Source: an uncultured Opitutales bacterium (GTDB lineage: Bacteria > Verrucomicrobiota > Verrucomicrobiia > Opitutales > Intestinicryptomonadaceae). From it: a stretch of DNA of 64,000 nucleotides. Below are positions 36,195 to 44,653 of the stretch, one piece after another. The notes beneath the pieces are model-generated. The model saw nothing but the letters and a program-made list of their open reading frames with translations, did no database searches and was not told where the DNA came from. The position numbers were made by a program, and so were the translations under genes. The stretch's first letter is position 1, and each line of letters starts with the position of its first letter. The stretch is from NCBI GenBank assembly GCA_900545715.1, contig URAJ01000002.1:1-64000 (forward strand). The letters run 5' to 3'.

Positions 36195-38027
36195 ATGGAA
36201 TATAAATTCAAAGCAGAGGTAAAACAGGTATTAGACATAGTAATAAACTCGCTCTACACCGACAAGGAAATATTTGTAAGAGAGCTTGTTTCAAACGCTT
36301 CCGACGCCTCGGGAAAGCTCCGATACAGCAAGCTTTCAAAAGACGAACCCGTTTCCAACGACGATTTTAAAATTTCAATAACTCTCGACGAAAAAGAGAA
36401 CACTTTCTCTATCGAAGACCGCGGCGTCGGCATGACCGGCGAAGAGCTTGTAGAGAATCTCGGGACAATCGCCCACTCGGGCTCGAAATCGTTTGTGGAG
36501 GCAATAAAAGCCGCTAAGGGCAACCTGAGCGAAGGGCTTATCGGACAGTTTGGAGTCGGCTTTTACAGCGTATTTATGGTTTCCGACAAGGTTGACGTCT
36601 ATACTTGCGGCGAAGACGGCAAGGGCCACCACTGGAGTTGCGACGGCTCAGAAAATTTCACGATAGAGGACTTCGATAAAACCGAGCGCGGCACAAAAAT
36701 AGTCGCAAAACTCAAAAAGGAATGCGACGAATTCTCGAAAGTTTGGCGTGTAAAATCCATTCTCGAAAAATACAGCGCGTATGTGGACTTCCCGATTGAG
36801 CTTAATGGCGAAAAAATCGGCACCCACAAGGCTATTTGGCTAAAATCCAAATCGGAACTCAAAAAGGAGGACTACGACGAATTTTTCAAATTCCACTCGC
36901 ACTCGACTGAAAATCCGATAGACTACCTGCACTTTAAGGCCGATGCCCCAGTTGAGCTGAACGCCTTAATATATATTCCCGCCACCAATCCCGAGCGCCT
37001 CGGGTTTGGAAAGACTGAGTGCGACGTATCCCTATACTGCAAAAAGGTTCTAATCGACTCGCAGCCGAAAGACTTGTTCCCTGATTGGATGCGCTTTGTC
37101 AAGGGCGTTATCGATTCCTCCGACATTCCGCTTAACATCTCCCGCGAAAGCATGCAGGATTCGGCCCTCGTGCGCAAGCTTGGCAGAGTCGTATTAAAGA
37201 GGTTTATAAAGCACCTGTCGGACATCGCAAAGACGGACGCCGAAAAGTACTCTAAATTCTTTAAAAACTTTGGAGCATTCATTAAGGAAGGCGCCGCAAC
37301 TGACTTTGAGAACCGCGGCGAACTCTCCAAACTGCTGAGGTTTGAGTCGAGCGTCCAGAAACCCGGAGAGCTTGCGGGGCTTGACGACTACGTTTCAAGA
37401 ATGAAGGACGGGCAAAAAGAGATATTTTATGCCACGGCTCAGGACAGAGCGGCTATAGAAAGCGGTCCGTATCTCGAAGCGTTTACTTCGCGCGGAATAG
37501 AAGTGTTGTTTATGTATGAGCCGATTGACACGTTCCTCGTTGGCAACCTTGGAGAATTTGAAGGCAAACCCTTTGTATCGATAGACTCGGCAGAGCTTAC
37601 ACTCCCTGAGGCTCCGAAATCAGCAGACGAATCAAAAGCGCTTTCAAAAGAAGAAACGGAAGAGCTAAAAAATTGGATAAAAGAGACGCTTGGCTCCGAA
37701 AAAGCCTCGGAAGTCCTGACGTCCGGCAGGCTTGTTGACAGCCCGGCAGCAGCTCTCAACGCCGACAGCCTTACTCCCCAGATGCGAATGATGCTCCGCG
37801 CTATGAATCCGGACTCAAAGATGCCCGCTCCCATCGTGAAGTTTGAAATAAACACGAAAAGCGACGTCATAAAGAACCTTGACGAGCTCCGCAAATCGAG
37901 CCCCGATCTTGCAAAGCTCGTTCTCGAACAGCTTTACGACAACGCCCTTCTCGCCGCGGGATTGCTCGAAAATCCGCGCACAATGGCAAAGCGCATGAAT
38001 GAGATTCTCGCAAAGGTAAAGCCGTAA
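36195..38027 (+). CDS. htpG: Chaperone HtpG (Hsp90)
   Basis: A 610-residue bacterial Hsp90: GHKL ATPase domain (ELVSNASDASGKLRYSKL, DRGVGMTGEELVENLGTIAHSGSKSF, GQFGVGFYSVFMVSDKV), middle domain with the catalytic-loop Arg in LNISRESMQDSALVRKL, and a C-terminal dimerisation domain (LTPQMRMMLRAMNPDS ... LLAAGLLENPRTMAKRMNEIL). ATP-driven folding and stress protection in the cytoplasm. Monocistronic by context; no CIRCE element seen upstream. Confidence 0.97.
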   Translation: MEYKFKAEVKQVLDIVINSLYTDKEIFVRELVSNASDASGKLRYSKLSKDEPVSNDDFKISITLDEKENTFSIEDRGVGMTGEELVENLGTIAHSGSKSFVEAIKAAKGNLSEGLIGQFGVGFYSVFMVSDKVDVYTCGEDGKGHHWSCDGSENFTIEDFDKTERGTKIVAKLKKECDEFSKVWRVKSILEKYSAYVDFPIELNGEKIGTHKAIWLKSKSELKKEDYDEFFKFHSHSTENPIDYLHFKADAPVELNALIYIPATNPERLGFGKTECDVSLYCKKVLIDSQPKDLFPDWMRFVKGVIDSSDIPLNISRESMQDSALVRKLGRVVLKRFIKHLSDIAKTDAEKYSKFFKNFGAFIKEGAATDFENRGELSKLLRFESSVQKPGELAGLDDYVSRMKDGQKEIFYATAQDRAAIESGPYLEAFTSRGIEVLFMYEPIDTFLVGNLGEFEGKPFVSIDSAELTLPEAPKSADESKALSKEETEELKNWIKETLGSEKASEVLTSGRLVDSPAAALNADSLTPQMRMMLRAMNPDSKMPAPIVKFEINTKSDVIKNLDELRKSSPDLAKLVLEQLYDNALLAAGLLENPRTMAKRMNEILAKVKP

Positions 38028-38287
38028 AATTTTAATTTTTTTCCGCTTGAGGGCGGCGCATGGCAGTAAATTTTTTAAGCCCGCGCCGCTTTCAAATAAC
38101 TGATTGAAGCTTTTTCAGGTGGCGACAGCTAACGCCTCCGCGCGTTGGTAAAGCGCGTTTTTAGACAAGGCGTATTGCCTTACAGATTCTCTTTAAGAAT
38201 TTTTGATGCGTATTGCGAATGCAAAAAATATTCAACTGCTTACGCATATAAAAATCTGCGCCGTTTCCAATATTTTCTAAAATACAA
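38028..38287. other. Intergenic region after htpG, no gene seen
   Basis: Contains an interrupted inverted repeat GCGGCGC/GCGCCGC (around 38054-38090) that might end the htpG transcript, and a small hairpin AAGGC/GCCTT near 38167-38181. A 65-codon frame here overlaps the terminator that follows and is not credible. Confidence 0.45.
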
Positions 38288-38318
38288 AAAATGCCCCGAT
38301 TTTCGGGGCGTTTTTTTT
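38288..38318. terminator. Bidirectional terminator between htpG and the GH105-like gene
   Basis: ATGCCCCGA (38291-38299), loop TTT, TCGGGGCGT (38303-38311), with A run before and T run after; works on both strands. It lies 56 nt from the stop of the minus-strand gene. Confidence 0.85.
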
Positions 38319-38373
38319 AGTGCCTTTGAAAAAAAACTATAATTTACAAAAGAATTTGCGTCTTAAGCGCGCA

Positions 38374-39966
38374 TTAAGAAAAAGTTTCGCCCGCGCGCCT
38401 CTTTACCGCTATTATCTGGGCTGCAAGCCCCGATGAAATCGGCATTATAACGCGGTATCCGGAACGCTGGAATGCGTTGCCTATGCGGTTTGATTGGGTG
38501 ACATTTTTTGAGAATCCGTCGGGGTCGATATTCTGCCTATTCATAAACCAATTAAGCGTCTTTTCGGCGAGCCCCATGTAAGAGGAGTCTATGAAGCCTG
38601 CTTCCGCCGCGAGCGCGAAGGCCGCCGCAATCCCAACAGACCCGGACGTTTCCAACAATGTTTTTTCGTCGTCTATGAAGCAATACCACGCGCCGTTTTC
38701 CCCTTGAAATTTTTTTATGTATTTTGAGGAGTCCGCGATTGTTTTCTTAATTAAATCTACTCCGTCAAATTTTTCACTTTTAAGCGGAGAATTTTCTAGG
38801 GCGCGCATTGTTTGGACTATGCCGAGCATAAACCATGCGATTCCCCTTCCCCAATTCCTCATTGCGGGCTTTTTATTTGCTGGGGCGTTTTGGGAGATGC
38901 CGCCGTCAGGCGCCACAAGCCTTTCGATTCTCGCGCAAATTTCGTCGAGAGCAGTCTGGGCAAGCCCCGCGTCCCTGCGGTTTATCGCAATCTGCATAAG
39001 CGGATATGCGTATGTATAGCAGCCCTCGGTGCTTAGAAAGCGGTCCGCCGGCTTTTTATTTGAAAGGTATTTTATTTGGGGCTCAGCCCAGTCCAAAAAC
39101 ATTTTTATGGACTTGTGGTTCGGATATAATTTTCCGATTGCAACAAAAGGCAGAAAATCCTCGACGGAATGGAATTTTCCGTTTTCGCACAGATGCGCTT
39201 CTGGATCGTTGAACACTACGCCCTTTTTGTCGTCGAGGAAGAAGTTTAGGTGCAATTTTAGGGCGTCAGCCGCCGCAGCATCCCCCGATTCCGCAAGCTC
39301 CCGCAACCCCTCGGTCTGGCAGCCGCTCATCCAGCCGAACGGAAGAATCGAGTCTATCGAGCGCAGATTCGTGTAAAAGGCCTTGCGTACATCGTATTCT
39401 GCATCGTACGCAAGCAAATGCGGCGCATGCGCTCCGAGCGTCTTTGCGGCGGATTCCGCAAAGAAACACACTGGCTCGCCCTTCCTGACTTCTGCGTTTT
39501 TTACCTCTATCGGCGTATATGTGACAACCAGCCCGTACTCCTCAATTTCTGCCGCCTCTGAAACGGGAATATCCAAGCGCACAATTTGGAAGCCGAACAA
39601 GTTTACGACTTCAAGTTTAGAGAAAATTCTGCCATTTTTTGCCGAGCGCGCAAAAAGCGCAAAACTGCAACGGTTTTCAAGCGCGTTGCCAAGCGACAGT
39701 TTTAATGAGGGGTTCTTAAATTTTTTCAGCCTGTCGGCAAATTTGGGGAATTTAAAAAGTATTCCGTCGGCGTCGTCGTCCAATCTAATATAGTCCAATC
39801 CGCCCGAAGAACGTTTGCCTTTGGGGATTGGAGGGTTTTTCTTGGAGTCGGTTTTCGCATATATGCGCTCAAACCCAGACCTTGCGCCATCCGCGAAAAT
39901 TGACGGGGCTGCAATCGCAGCCGCCGCGCATGCCCCCGCTATTTTTACAAATTTCCTTCTGTCCAT
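38374..39966 (-). CDS. GH105/GH88-like unsaturated glycuronyl hydrolase family protein
   Basis: A 530-residue protein with a Tat-like N-terminus (MDRRKFVKIAGACAAAAIAAPS) and cleavage near SIFADG. Residues about 190-520 form an (alpha/alpha)6 barrel like rhamnogalacturonyl/glucuronyl hydrolases: STEGCYTYAYPLM, the hallmark MRNWGRGIAWFMLGIVQTM, ENGAWYCFIDDEKTLLETSGSVGIAAAFALA. The LDGLYM block that carries the catalytic Asp in GH105 seems to be TEGCYTY here, i.e. Asp to Glu, if my alignment is right. It would remove unsaturated uronic acids from lyase products. It starts 15 nt after the RNase Y stop, so it may share that transcript. Confidence 0.72.
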   Translation of the reverse strand: MDRRKFVKIAGACAAAAIAAPSIFADGARSGFERIYAKTDSKKNPPIPKGKRSSGGLDYIRLDDDADGILFKFPKFADRLKKFKNPSLKLSLGNALENRCSFALFARSAKNGRIFSKLEVVNLFGFQIVRLDIPVSEAAEIEEYGLVVTYTPIEVKNAEVRKGEPVCFFAESAAKTLGAHAPHLLAYDAEYDVRKAFYTNLRSIDSILPFGWMSGCQTEGLRELAESGDAAAADALKLHLNFFLDDKKGVVFNDPEAHLCENGKFHSVEDFLPFVAIGKLYPNHKSIKMFLDWAEPQIKYLSNKKPADRFLSTEGCYTYAYPLMQIAINRRDAGLAQTALDEICARIERLVAPDGGISQNAPANKKPAMRNWGRGIAWFMLGIVQTMRALENSPLKSEKFDGVDLIKKTIADSSKYIKKFQGENGAWYCFIDDEKTLLETSGSVGIAAAFALAAEAGFIDSSYMGLAEKTLNWFMNRQNIDPDGFSKNVTQSNRIGNAFQRSGYRVIMPISSGLAAQIIAVKRRAGETFS

Positions 39967-39981
39967 AAATCGTCCGAAAAA

Positions 39982-41523
39982 CTACCCGGCTCCACCAGAA
40001 AATTCGGTATATCTGCGCTCTCTGACAAGCGTGATTTTTACGGGGAAGGAGTTGTCCACGCTCTGCTCTATTTTCTCGCGGATTTTTTTCGCGATTTCGT
40101 GGGCCTCGATGTCGTTTACTGCGTCGGGGGATACCATTACCCTCAATTCCCTGCCCGCCTGCAAAACGTACGCGCTTGCGACGCCTTCAAAAGAGAGCGC
40201 TATTCCTTCGAGTGATTTTACCCTCTTTATATATCCTTCGGTAGCTTCCATTCTCGCCCCCCTGCGGGTTGCCGAAAGGGCGTCTGCGGTCTGCACGATT
40301 ATTGCATAAACGCTTTCTGCCTCCACCTCCGAATGGTGCGCTTCAACCGCATTTACGACATCTGGGCTTTCCCCGTATTTTAAAAGCAGGGCGGCTCCGG
40401 CTTTCGCATGCGACAAATTTTGGTCGGACACGGCTTTGCCGATATCGTGGAAGAGCCCGGCGCGCTTTGCAGTCATTACGTCGCAGTTTATTTCCGAGGC
40501 TATCAGCCCAGCAAGACACGCCGTCTCGATTGAATGCTCAAGCGTATTTTGATTCAGCGAGGAGTGGAAGTTTAGCTTGCCCAAAAGCGCCGTCAATTCA
40601 GGCGCAACCCTCGTAATGCCGAGCGAATCCAGCGCCTCCGCCCCATAGGAAAAAGTTTTGTCCTCTATTTCCCGCCTTGCGGCGGCAACAGCCTGCTCAA
40701 TTGTGGTCGGATTTATCCGCCCGTCAGCGAGGAGCGATTCAAGCGCCATTTTCGCAATCTCCCTTCGCACGGGGTTGAATGACGAGACAAACACGTAATC
40801 GGGCGTTTCGTCTATCACGAGCGTCGTTCCTGTTTCGGATTCGAACGACCTTATATTTCTGCCTTCTTTCCCTATCATTCTCCCCTTCATCGCCTCGTCC
40901 TGGATTTTAACCATGGACACTGTAAGCGACTGCGGAAGCTGGGGGACAATTCTCTGCATTGAGTCAACGAGAATCCGCTGCGCCTTGTTGTCTATCTCGC
41001 GCTTGGATTTCTCCAAAAGTTCGGATTTATATAAAGAGAGGTCTTCGATGCATTTTTTTTGGACTTCGCGCTTTGCCTCCTCCCTCAATTTTTCAACGTC
41101 GAGATTTGCAAGCCCCGCAAGTTTTACCGCATAGCGGTCCGCCGACTTTCGGTATTCCTCCCTGACTGCCGAATACCTTGCGTACTCGGCTTCCGCGCGG
41201 GAGGCCGCAAACTTTGCGTTCCGGATTTTTGCGTCGAGGTCGGCTATCTTCTCCTCTTCCTCGCGCTTGGCGGCCTTCGCCATTGACAGCAGATCTTCGT
41301 ACTCGCTCTTAAGCTCTATCTCGCGCTCTTTATAGAGCATTTCGAGTTCGTTGTTCTTTTTTTCGTATTTGAGCTTTTCGTCCGTGCGGATTTTTTCGGA
41401 CTCAGTGCGCATGGAATTTTTTAGGGAATTTACCCTGACGAGCAATATTATGCACTCGGCAAAGAGGCATGTAGCCAACAATCCCAGTATGATAGAGTTC
41501 CAGTCGTAAATTTCAAATTCCAT
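39982..41523 (-). CDS. rny: Ribonuclease Y
   Basis: A 513-residue endoribonuclease: N-terminal membrane anchor (IILGLLATCLFAECIILLVRV), a long charged coiled coil (about 30-190), a KH domain (GRMIGKEGRNIRSFESETGTTLVIDETP) and an HD domain with LEHSIETACLAGLIASE, LFHDIGKA and AVEAHHSEVEAES. It starts bulk mRNA decay at the membrane. Family length and order are complete. Start MEFEIYDWNS fits the anchor position. gltX lies 121 bp upstream on the same strand; the GH105-like gene follows after 15 nt. Confidence 0.96.
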   Translation of the reverse strand: MEFEIYDWNSIILGLLATCLFAECIILLVRVNSLKNSMRTESEKIRTDEKLKYEKKNNELEMLYKEREIELKSEYEDLLSMAKAAKREEEEKIADLDAKIRNAKFAASRAEAEYARYSAVREEYRKSADRYAVKLAGLANLDVEKLREEAKREVQKKCIEDLSLYKSELLEKSKREIDNKAQRILVDSMQRIVPQLPQSLTVSMVKIQDEAMKGRMIGKEGRNIRSFESETGTTLVIDETPDYVFVSSFNPVRREIAKMALESLLADGRINPTTIEQAVAAARREIEDKTFSYGAEALDSLGITRVAPELTALLGKLNFHSSLNQNTLEHSIETACLAGLIASEINCDVMTAKRAGLFHDIGKAVSDQNLSHAKAGAALLLKYGESPDVVNAVEAHHSEVEAESVYAIIVQTADALSATRRGARMEATEGYIKRVKSLEGIALSFEGVASAYVLQAGRELRVMVSPDAVNDIEAHEIAKKIREKIEQSVDNSFPVKITLVRERRYTEFSGGAG

Positions 41524-41644
41524 GTCTTATGCGGCTGGCGCGCCGCAAACGCCGCGCCCAATATTTTTAAGCGATTTTCAAAGATTTTTAGGGCAAATGC
41601 AAGCCATAAGTCGGCCCGCATTGCCTTCCGCGCTATCCACCGCC

Positions 41645-42955
41645 TTAGCTGCGGGGAAATGCGCGGATTCTCTTCATAACGCGCTCCTTTCCCAAAATTT
41701 CGAGCGCCGGCATTAAGTCCGGCCCGCCCGCCATTCCGGAAATGGCATATCTTAAAATCGGAAAATATTCCGTAGTTTTTAAACCGCGCTTCTCGGCCTC
41801 TGCCGCTATCGCCGCATAGATGCTATCGTGAGAGAAATCCTCGATATTTCCCATAAAGCTTTCAAGCTCCGCAAGCCTCGCAAGCGGGTCGCCCTTCTTA
41901 AAGACCTTTTGGCGCGCGGCTTCGTCGAACGGGAAGTTGTCGTCAAAGAAAAACCTCACCATCGAGGGAAAGCTCTCCATGTTTGCAACTTTCGGCTGGC
42001 ATAGGGCGAAAACTTTTTCCACATAAGCCTCGTCGCCTCCCATATCTATGTCAGACTCCGTTTTTACGGCTTTTTTTGCCAATTCTACAAATTCGGCCGC
42101 CGGAAGCGCGCGGATGTGTTCCGTGTTGAAATGCGCCATTTTGCGCTCGTCGAAGCGCGCGTTGCTTTTTACTATCCCGTGGAAATCAAACAGCTCGATT
42201 ATTTCCGATATGTCCATAATCTCCTTGTCGTTTTTGGGATTCCAGCCGAGCAGGCACAGATAGTTTCTGACTGCCGCCGGAAGAAAATTCTTCTGCTGGT
42301 ACTCCTCTATGAGCGCGCCTCTGTCGCGCTTGCTCATTTTTCCGTGGCCGTCGGTTTTTAGTATCAGCGGAATGTGGGCGAATTGCGGGAGCGGAGCGTC
42401 GAAAGCTTTAAACAACTCTATGTGCTTGTTCGTGTTTGTTAAATGGTCCTGCCCGCGGATTACGTTTGTTATTTCCATGCAGATGTCGTCCACTACATTC
42501 ACAAAGTGGAATACGGGCGTGCCGTTTGAGCGGAATATCGGGAAATCCTTTTCCTCTAAGCGCTCGACGTCGCCGTAAACGGCGTCGTGCAGCACCTGTT
42601 TCTCCCCGGAAACTTTGAAAAAGACCGCGCCGTCCTTGTCGTATGCCCTGCCTTTTTTCCTCAGTATTTCGAGAAAGTTTTTATAAATGTCGTCGCGCTT
42701 GCTCTGAAAGTACGGGCCGTAGTTTCCGCCCACATCCGGGCCTTCATCCCAATCGAGCCCAAGCCACTTCATGCCGTCTTTTAGCACGTTTAGGTATTCC
42801 TCGCCGTTGCGCTCCTTGTCTGTATCCTCGATTCTAAGGACGAATGTACCTCCCGTATGGCGCGCGTAAAGCCAGTTAAAAAGCGCGGTTCTTGCGCTTC
42901 CGATGTGGAAAAAGCCCGTCGGGCTTGGTGCGAATCTTACTCTTGTTTTGCTCAT
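41645..42955 (-). CDS. gltX: Glutamyl-tRNA synthetase
   Basis: A 436-residue class I synthetase. HIGH motif in PTGFFHIGSARTALFNWLYAR, KMSKS motif as GKMSKRDRGA, and GLDWDEGPDVGGNYGPYFQSKR between them. The C-terminal anticodon-binding helical domain is somewhat short but ends in the usual LGKERVMKRIRAF. Loads glutamate on tRNA-Glu (and perhaps tRNA-Gln). It starts 14 nt after the Nudix gene stop. Confidence 0.96.
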   Translation of the reverse strand: MSKTRVRFAPSPTGFFHIGSARTALFNWLYARHTGGTFVLRIEDTDKERNGEEYLNVLKDGMKWLGLDWDEGPDVGGNYGPYFQSKRDDIYKNFLEILRKKGRAYDKDGAVFFKVSGEKQVLHDAVYGDVERLEEKDFPIFRSNGTPVFHFVNVVDDICMEITNVIRGQDHLTNTNKHIELFKAFDAPLPQFAHIPLILKTDGHGKMSKRDRGALIEEYQQKNFLPAAVRNYLCLLGWNPKNDKEIMDISEIIELFDFHGIVKSNARFDERKMAHFNTEHIRALPAAEFVELAKKAVKTESDIDMGGDEAYVEKVFALCQPKVANMESFPSMVRFFFDDNFPFDEAARQKVFKKGDPLARLAELESFMGNIEDFSHDSIYAAIAAEAEKRGLKTTEYFPILRYAISGMAGGPDLMPALEILGKERVMKRIRAFPRS

Positions 42956-42969
42956 TTATTTTGAATTTG

Positions 42970-43509
42970 TTATTCTCGTTTGCCGGCGCGTCCGGAGGCT
43001 TTGTAGAATTCATAGACGCACGCGAAGGCCGGCGTAAAATTTTCAGGGTGTTGGGAAAGCTCCGATTCAAAATCGGCGACGTCCGCCCATTCGAGCGATT
43101 CAACCTCGTCCGGGGAAAATTTAAACGCCGTCGATTCCGGTATTTCCATTTCGTACACAAAGGTAAATTCATTGCCCGTCCGTGCGCAAGCTTTGATTTT
43201 GCCCACTTTGCGCATGTCGGCAACGCTTGCGACGACGCCGGTTTCCTCGCTCAGTTCGCGGACCGCCGCCTCGTCGTAGGTTTCGCCGGAGTCCACGTGC
43301 CCCGAGCAGGACGTCGTGTAGCGACCTGGATAGGAGTCTTTCGACATAGACCTCTTCTGCAAGAGTATCTTTTTTCTCCCGCCGACGTTGCAAAAAATCA
43401 ATATGTGCGCCGCCCTGTGCATAAGGCGCTCGCGGTGGACGATTGACCGCGGCGCGGATCCTACCACGGTGTCGTTTGAATCTACAATGTCAAAAATATC
43501 GTCTGGCAT
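42970..43509 (-). CDS. Nudix hydrolase (IPP isomerase-like subfamily)
   Basis: A 179-residue Nudix protein with a complete box GHVDSGETYDEAAVRELSEETG (residues about 70-91). The N-terminal block DIVDSNDTVVGSAPRSIVHRERLMHRAAHILIF resembles the YfcD/isopentenyl-diphosphate isomerase-like subgroup. Substrate unknown. It lies 4 nt after the DUF362-like gene and 14 nt before gltX. Confidence 0.88.
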   Translation of the reverse strand: MPDDIFDIVDSNDTVVGSAPRSIVHRERLMHRAAHILIFCNVGGRKKILLQKRSMSKDSYPGRYTTSCSGHVDSGETYDEAAVRELSEETGVVASVADMRKVGKIKACARTGNEFTFVYEMEIPESTAFKFSPDEVESLEWADVADFESELSQHPENFTPAFACVYEFYKASGRAGKRE

Positions 43510-43513
43510 AATA

Positions 43514-44575
43514 TTATTTGCGTCTCAGAGGCAGGCGCGTGCGCTTGGCGGCGCGCGGATCCCAATCGCCGATTTTCAATTCTTTGCAGTAGTTTAAGAG
43601 AGCCGGCATGGGTTCGATTCTATCGAATTTATTCATCGAGCGGTACTTGTTTATAAGTTCCCATGCGATGTAATCCAGCGCCACGGGATTTGCGCTCATC
43701 AAAATCAGATTTTCCCTAAATGTGCAGCGCGAGTTGAAAACAGACCCGCCCACAAATTGCCCCTTTTCGAGCGTTAAAATCGTAAATAGGTTGCTGTCCT
43801 TCAATTCAGGTATGGAGCAGACTTCGGCGGCGGCCATGGAGGCGTTGGCGGGGGATTTTAAAAATCTCTCGTTGTTGGACATATTCCAAATGCTAGCATT
43901 GCCTATTGCCGCGCAAACCCCGAGCCCCTCCATATCTGTGACCATCGGGAGGTTTATCCAGAAATCGACCGATAGGAAAAGCGGCACAGGCAGATAGCTT
44001 TTTCTGAGTTCCGGGTTATAAATGTCGTTGGAGGCTGCGCCCCTGACGCTTTGCGGGGATAGCGGATTGTCGTAAAACCAGCGCGAATCGAAAAATCTGC
44101 CGCTTTCGATGTCCGCAACCTGCACCCCTTTGTAATCGTCGGCGGCGCCCGACTTTATCTCCGAGCGCTTTGGGAGGAATCCGGATTCGCGCAACTTTCT
44201 GCGCGACATATCCACTATCGTTATGTCTTTTCGCGCATACCCCCTGCGCACAAGCTGGTCTATCACGCCGTCGACAAGTTCCGTAGGCGTCGCGAGTCCC
44301 GCCCCGGAATTGGTATATACTTTTATGCCTACCCGCCCCTTTTCTCCTTTTCTTATCGGTTTGCCGGTGGATTTTTCGTAGGCTCTAAAAAACGCCGCGG
44401 CGGCGCGCGCATAGACTATTGGGGTAAATTCGGGAACTCTTATCTCGAAAATTTCGTCTGAAACATTGCCCGATGTGGACTCTTCCGCAAAAATATTGCC
44501 CGGCAGCGCCAAATTAAGCGATATTGCCGCAAAAAATAATTGCAATAGGGCCTTTTTATTTAGAATATTAAACAT
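43514..44575 (-). CDS. DUF362-like exported protein
   Basis: A 353-residue protein with a signal peptide (LLQLFFAAISLNLALPGNIFA). KGRVGIKVYTNSGAGLATPTELVDGVIDQLVRRGYARKDITIVD and later DFWINLPMVTDMEGLGVCAAIGNASIWNMSN and LILMSANPVALDYIAWELI fit the DUF362 family, often found near iron-sulfur proteins. No ferredoxin-type cysteines are visible here. First gene of a DUF362-Nudix-gltX unit and divergent from the TPR lipoprotein gene. Function unknown. Confidence 0.75.
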   Translation of the reverse strand: MFNILNKKALLQLFFAAISLNLALPGNIFAEESTSGNVSDEIFEIRVPEFTPIVYARAAAAFFRAYEKSTGKPIRKGEKGRVGIKVYTNSGAGLATPTELVDGVIDQLVRRGYARKDITIVDMSRRKLRESGFLPKRSEIKSGAADDYKGVQVADIESGRFFDSRWFYDNPLSPQSVRGAASNDIYNPELRKSYLPVPLFLSVDFWINLPMVTDMEGLGVCAAIGNASIWNMSNNERFLKSPANASMAAAEVCSIPELKDSNLFTILTLEKGQFVGGSVFNSRCTFRENLILMSANPVALDYIAWELINKYRSMNKFDRIEPMPALLNYCKELKIGDWDPRAAKRTRLPLRRK

Positions 44576-44653
44576 GATGTAGAAAAACCGAAGTCGGCGT
44601 AATAATCGTTAATGTTAAAAAATTAAGTGAATTAAAGCGCAAAAATTTCGATT

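Noticed and set aside
38145-38342. 65-residue frame after htpG
   Set aside because: It runs through the bidirectional terminator and has the composition of random sequence.
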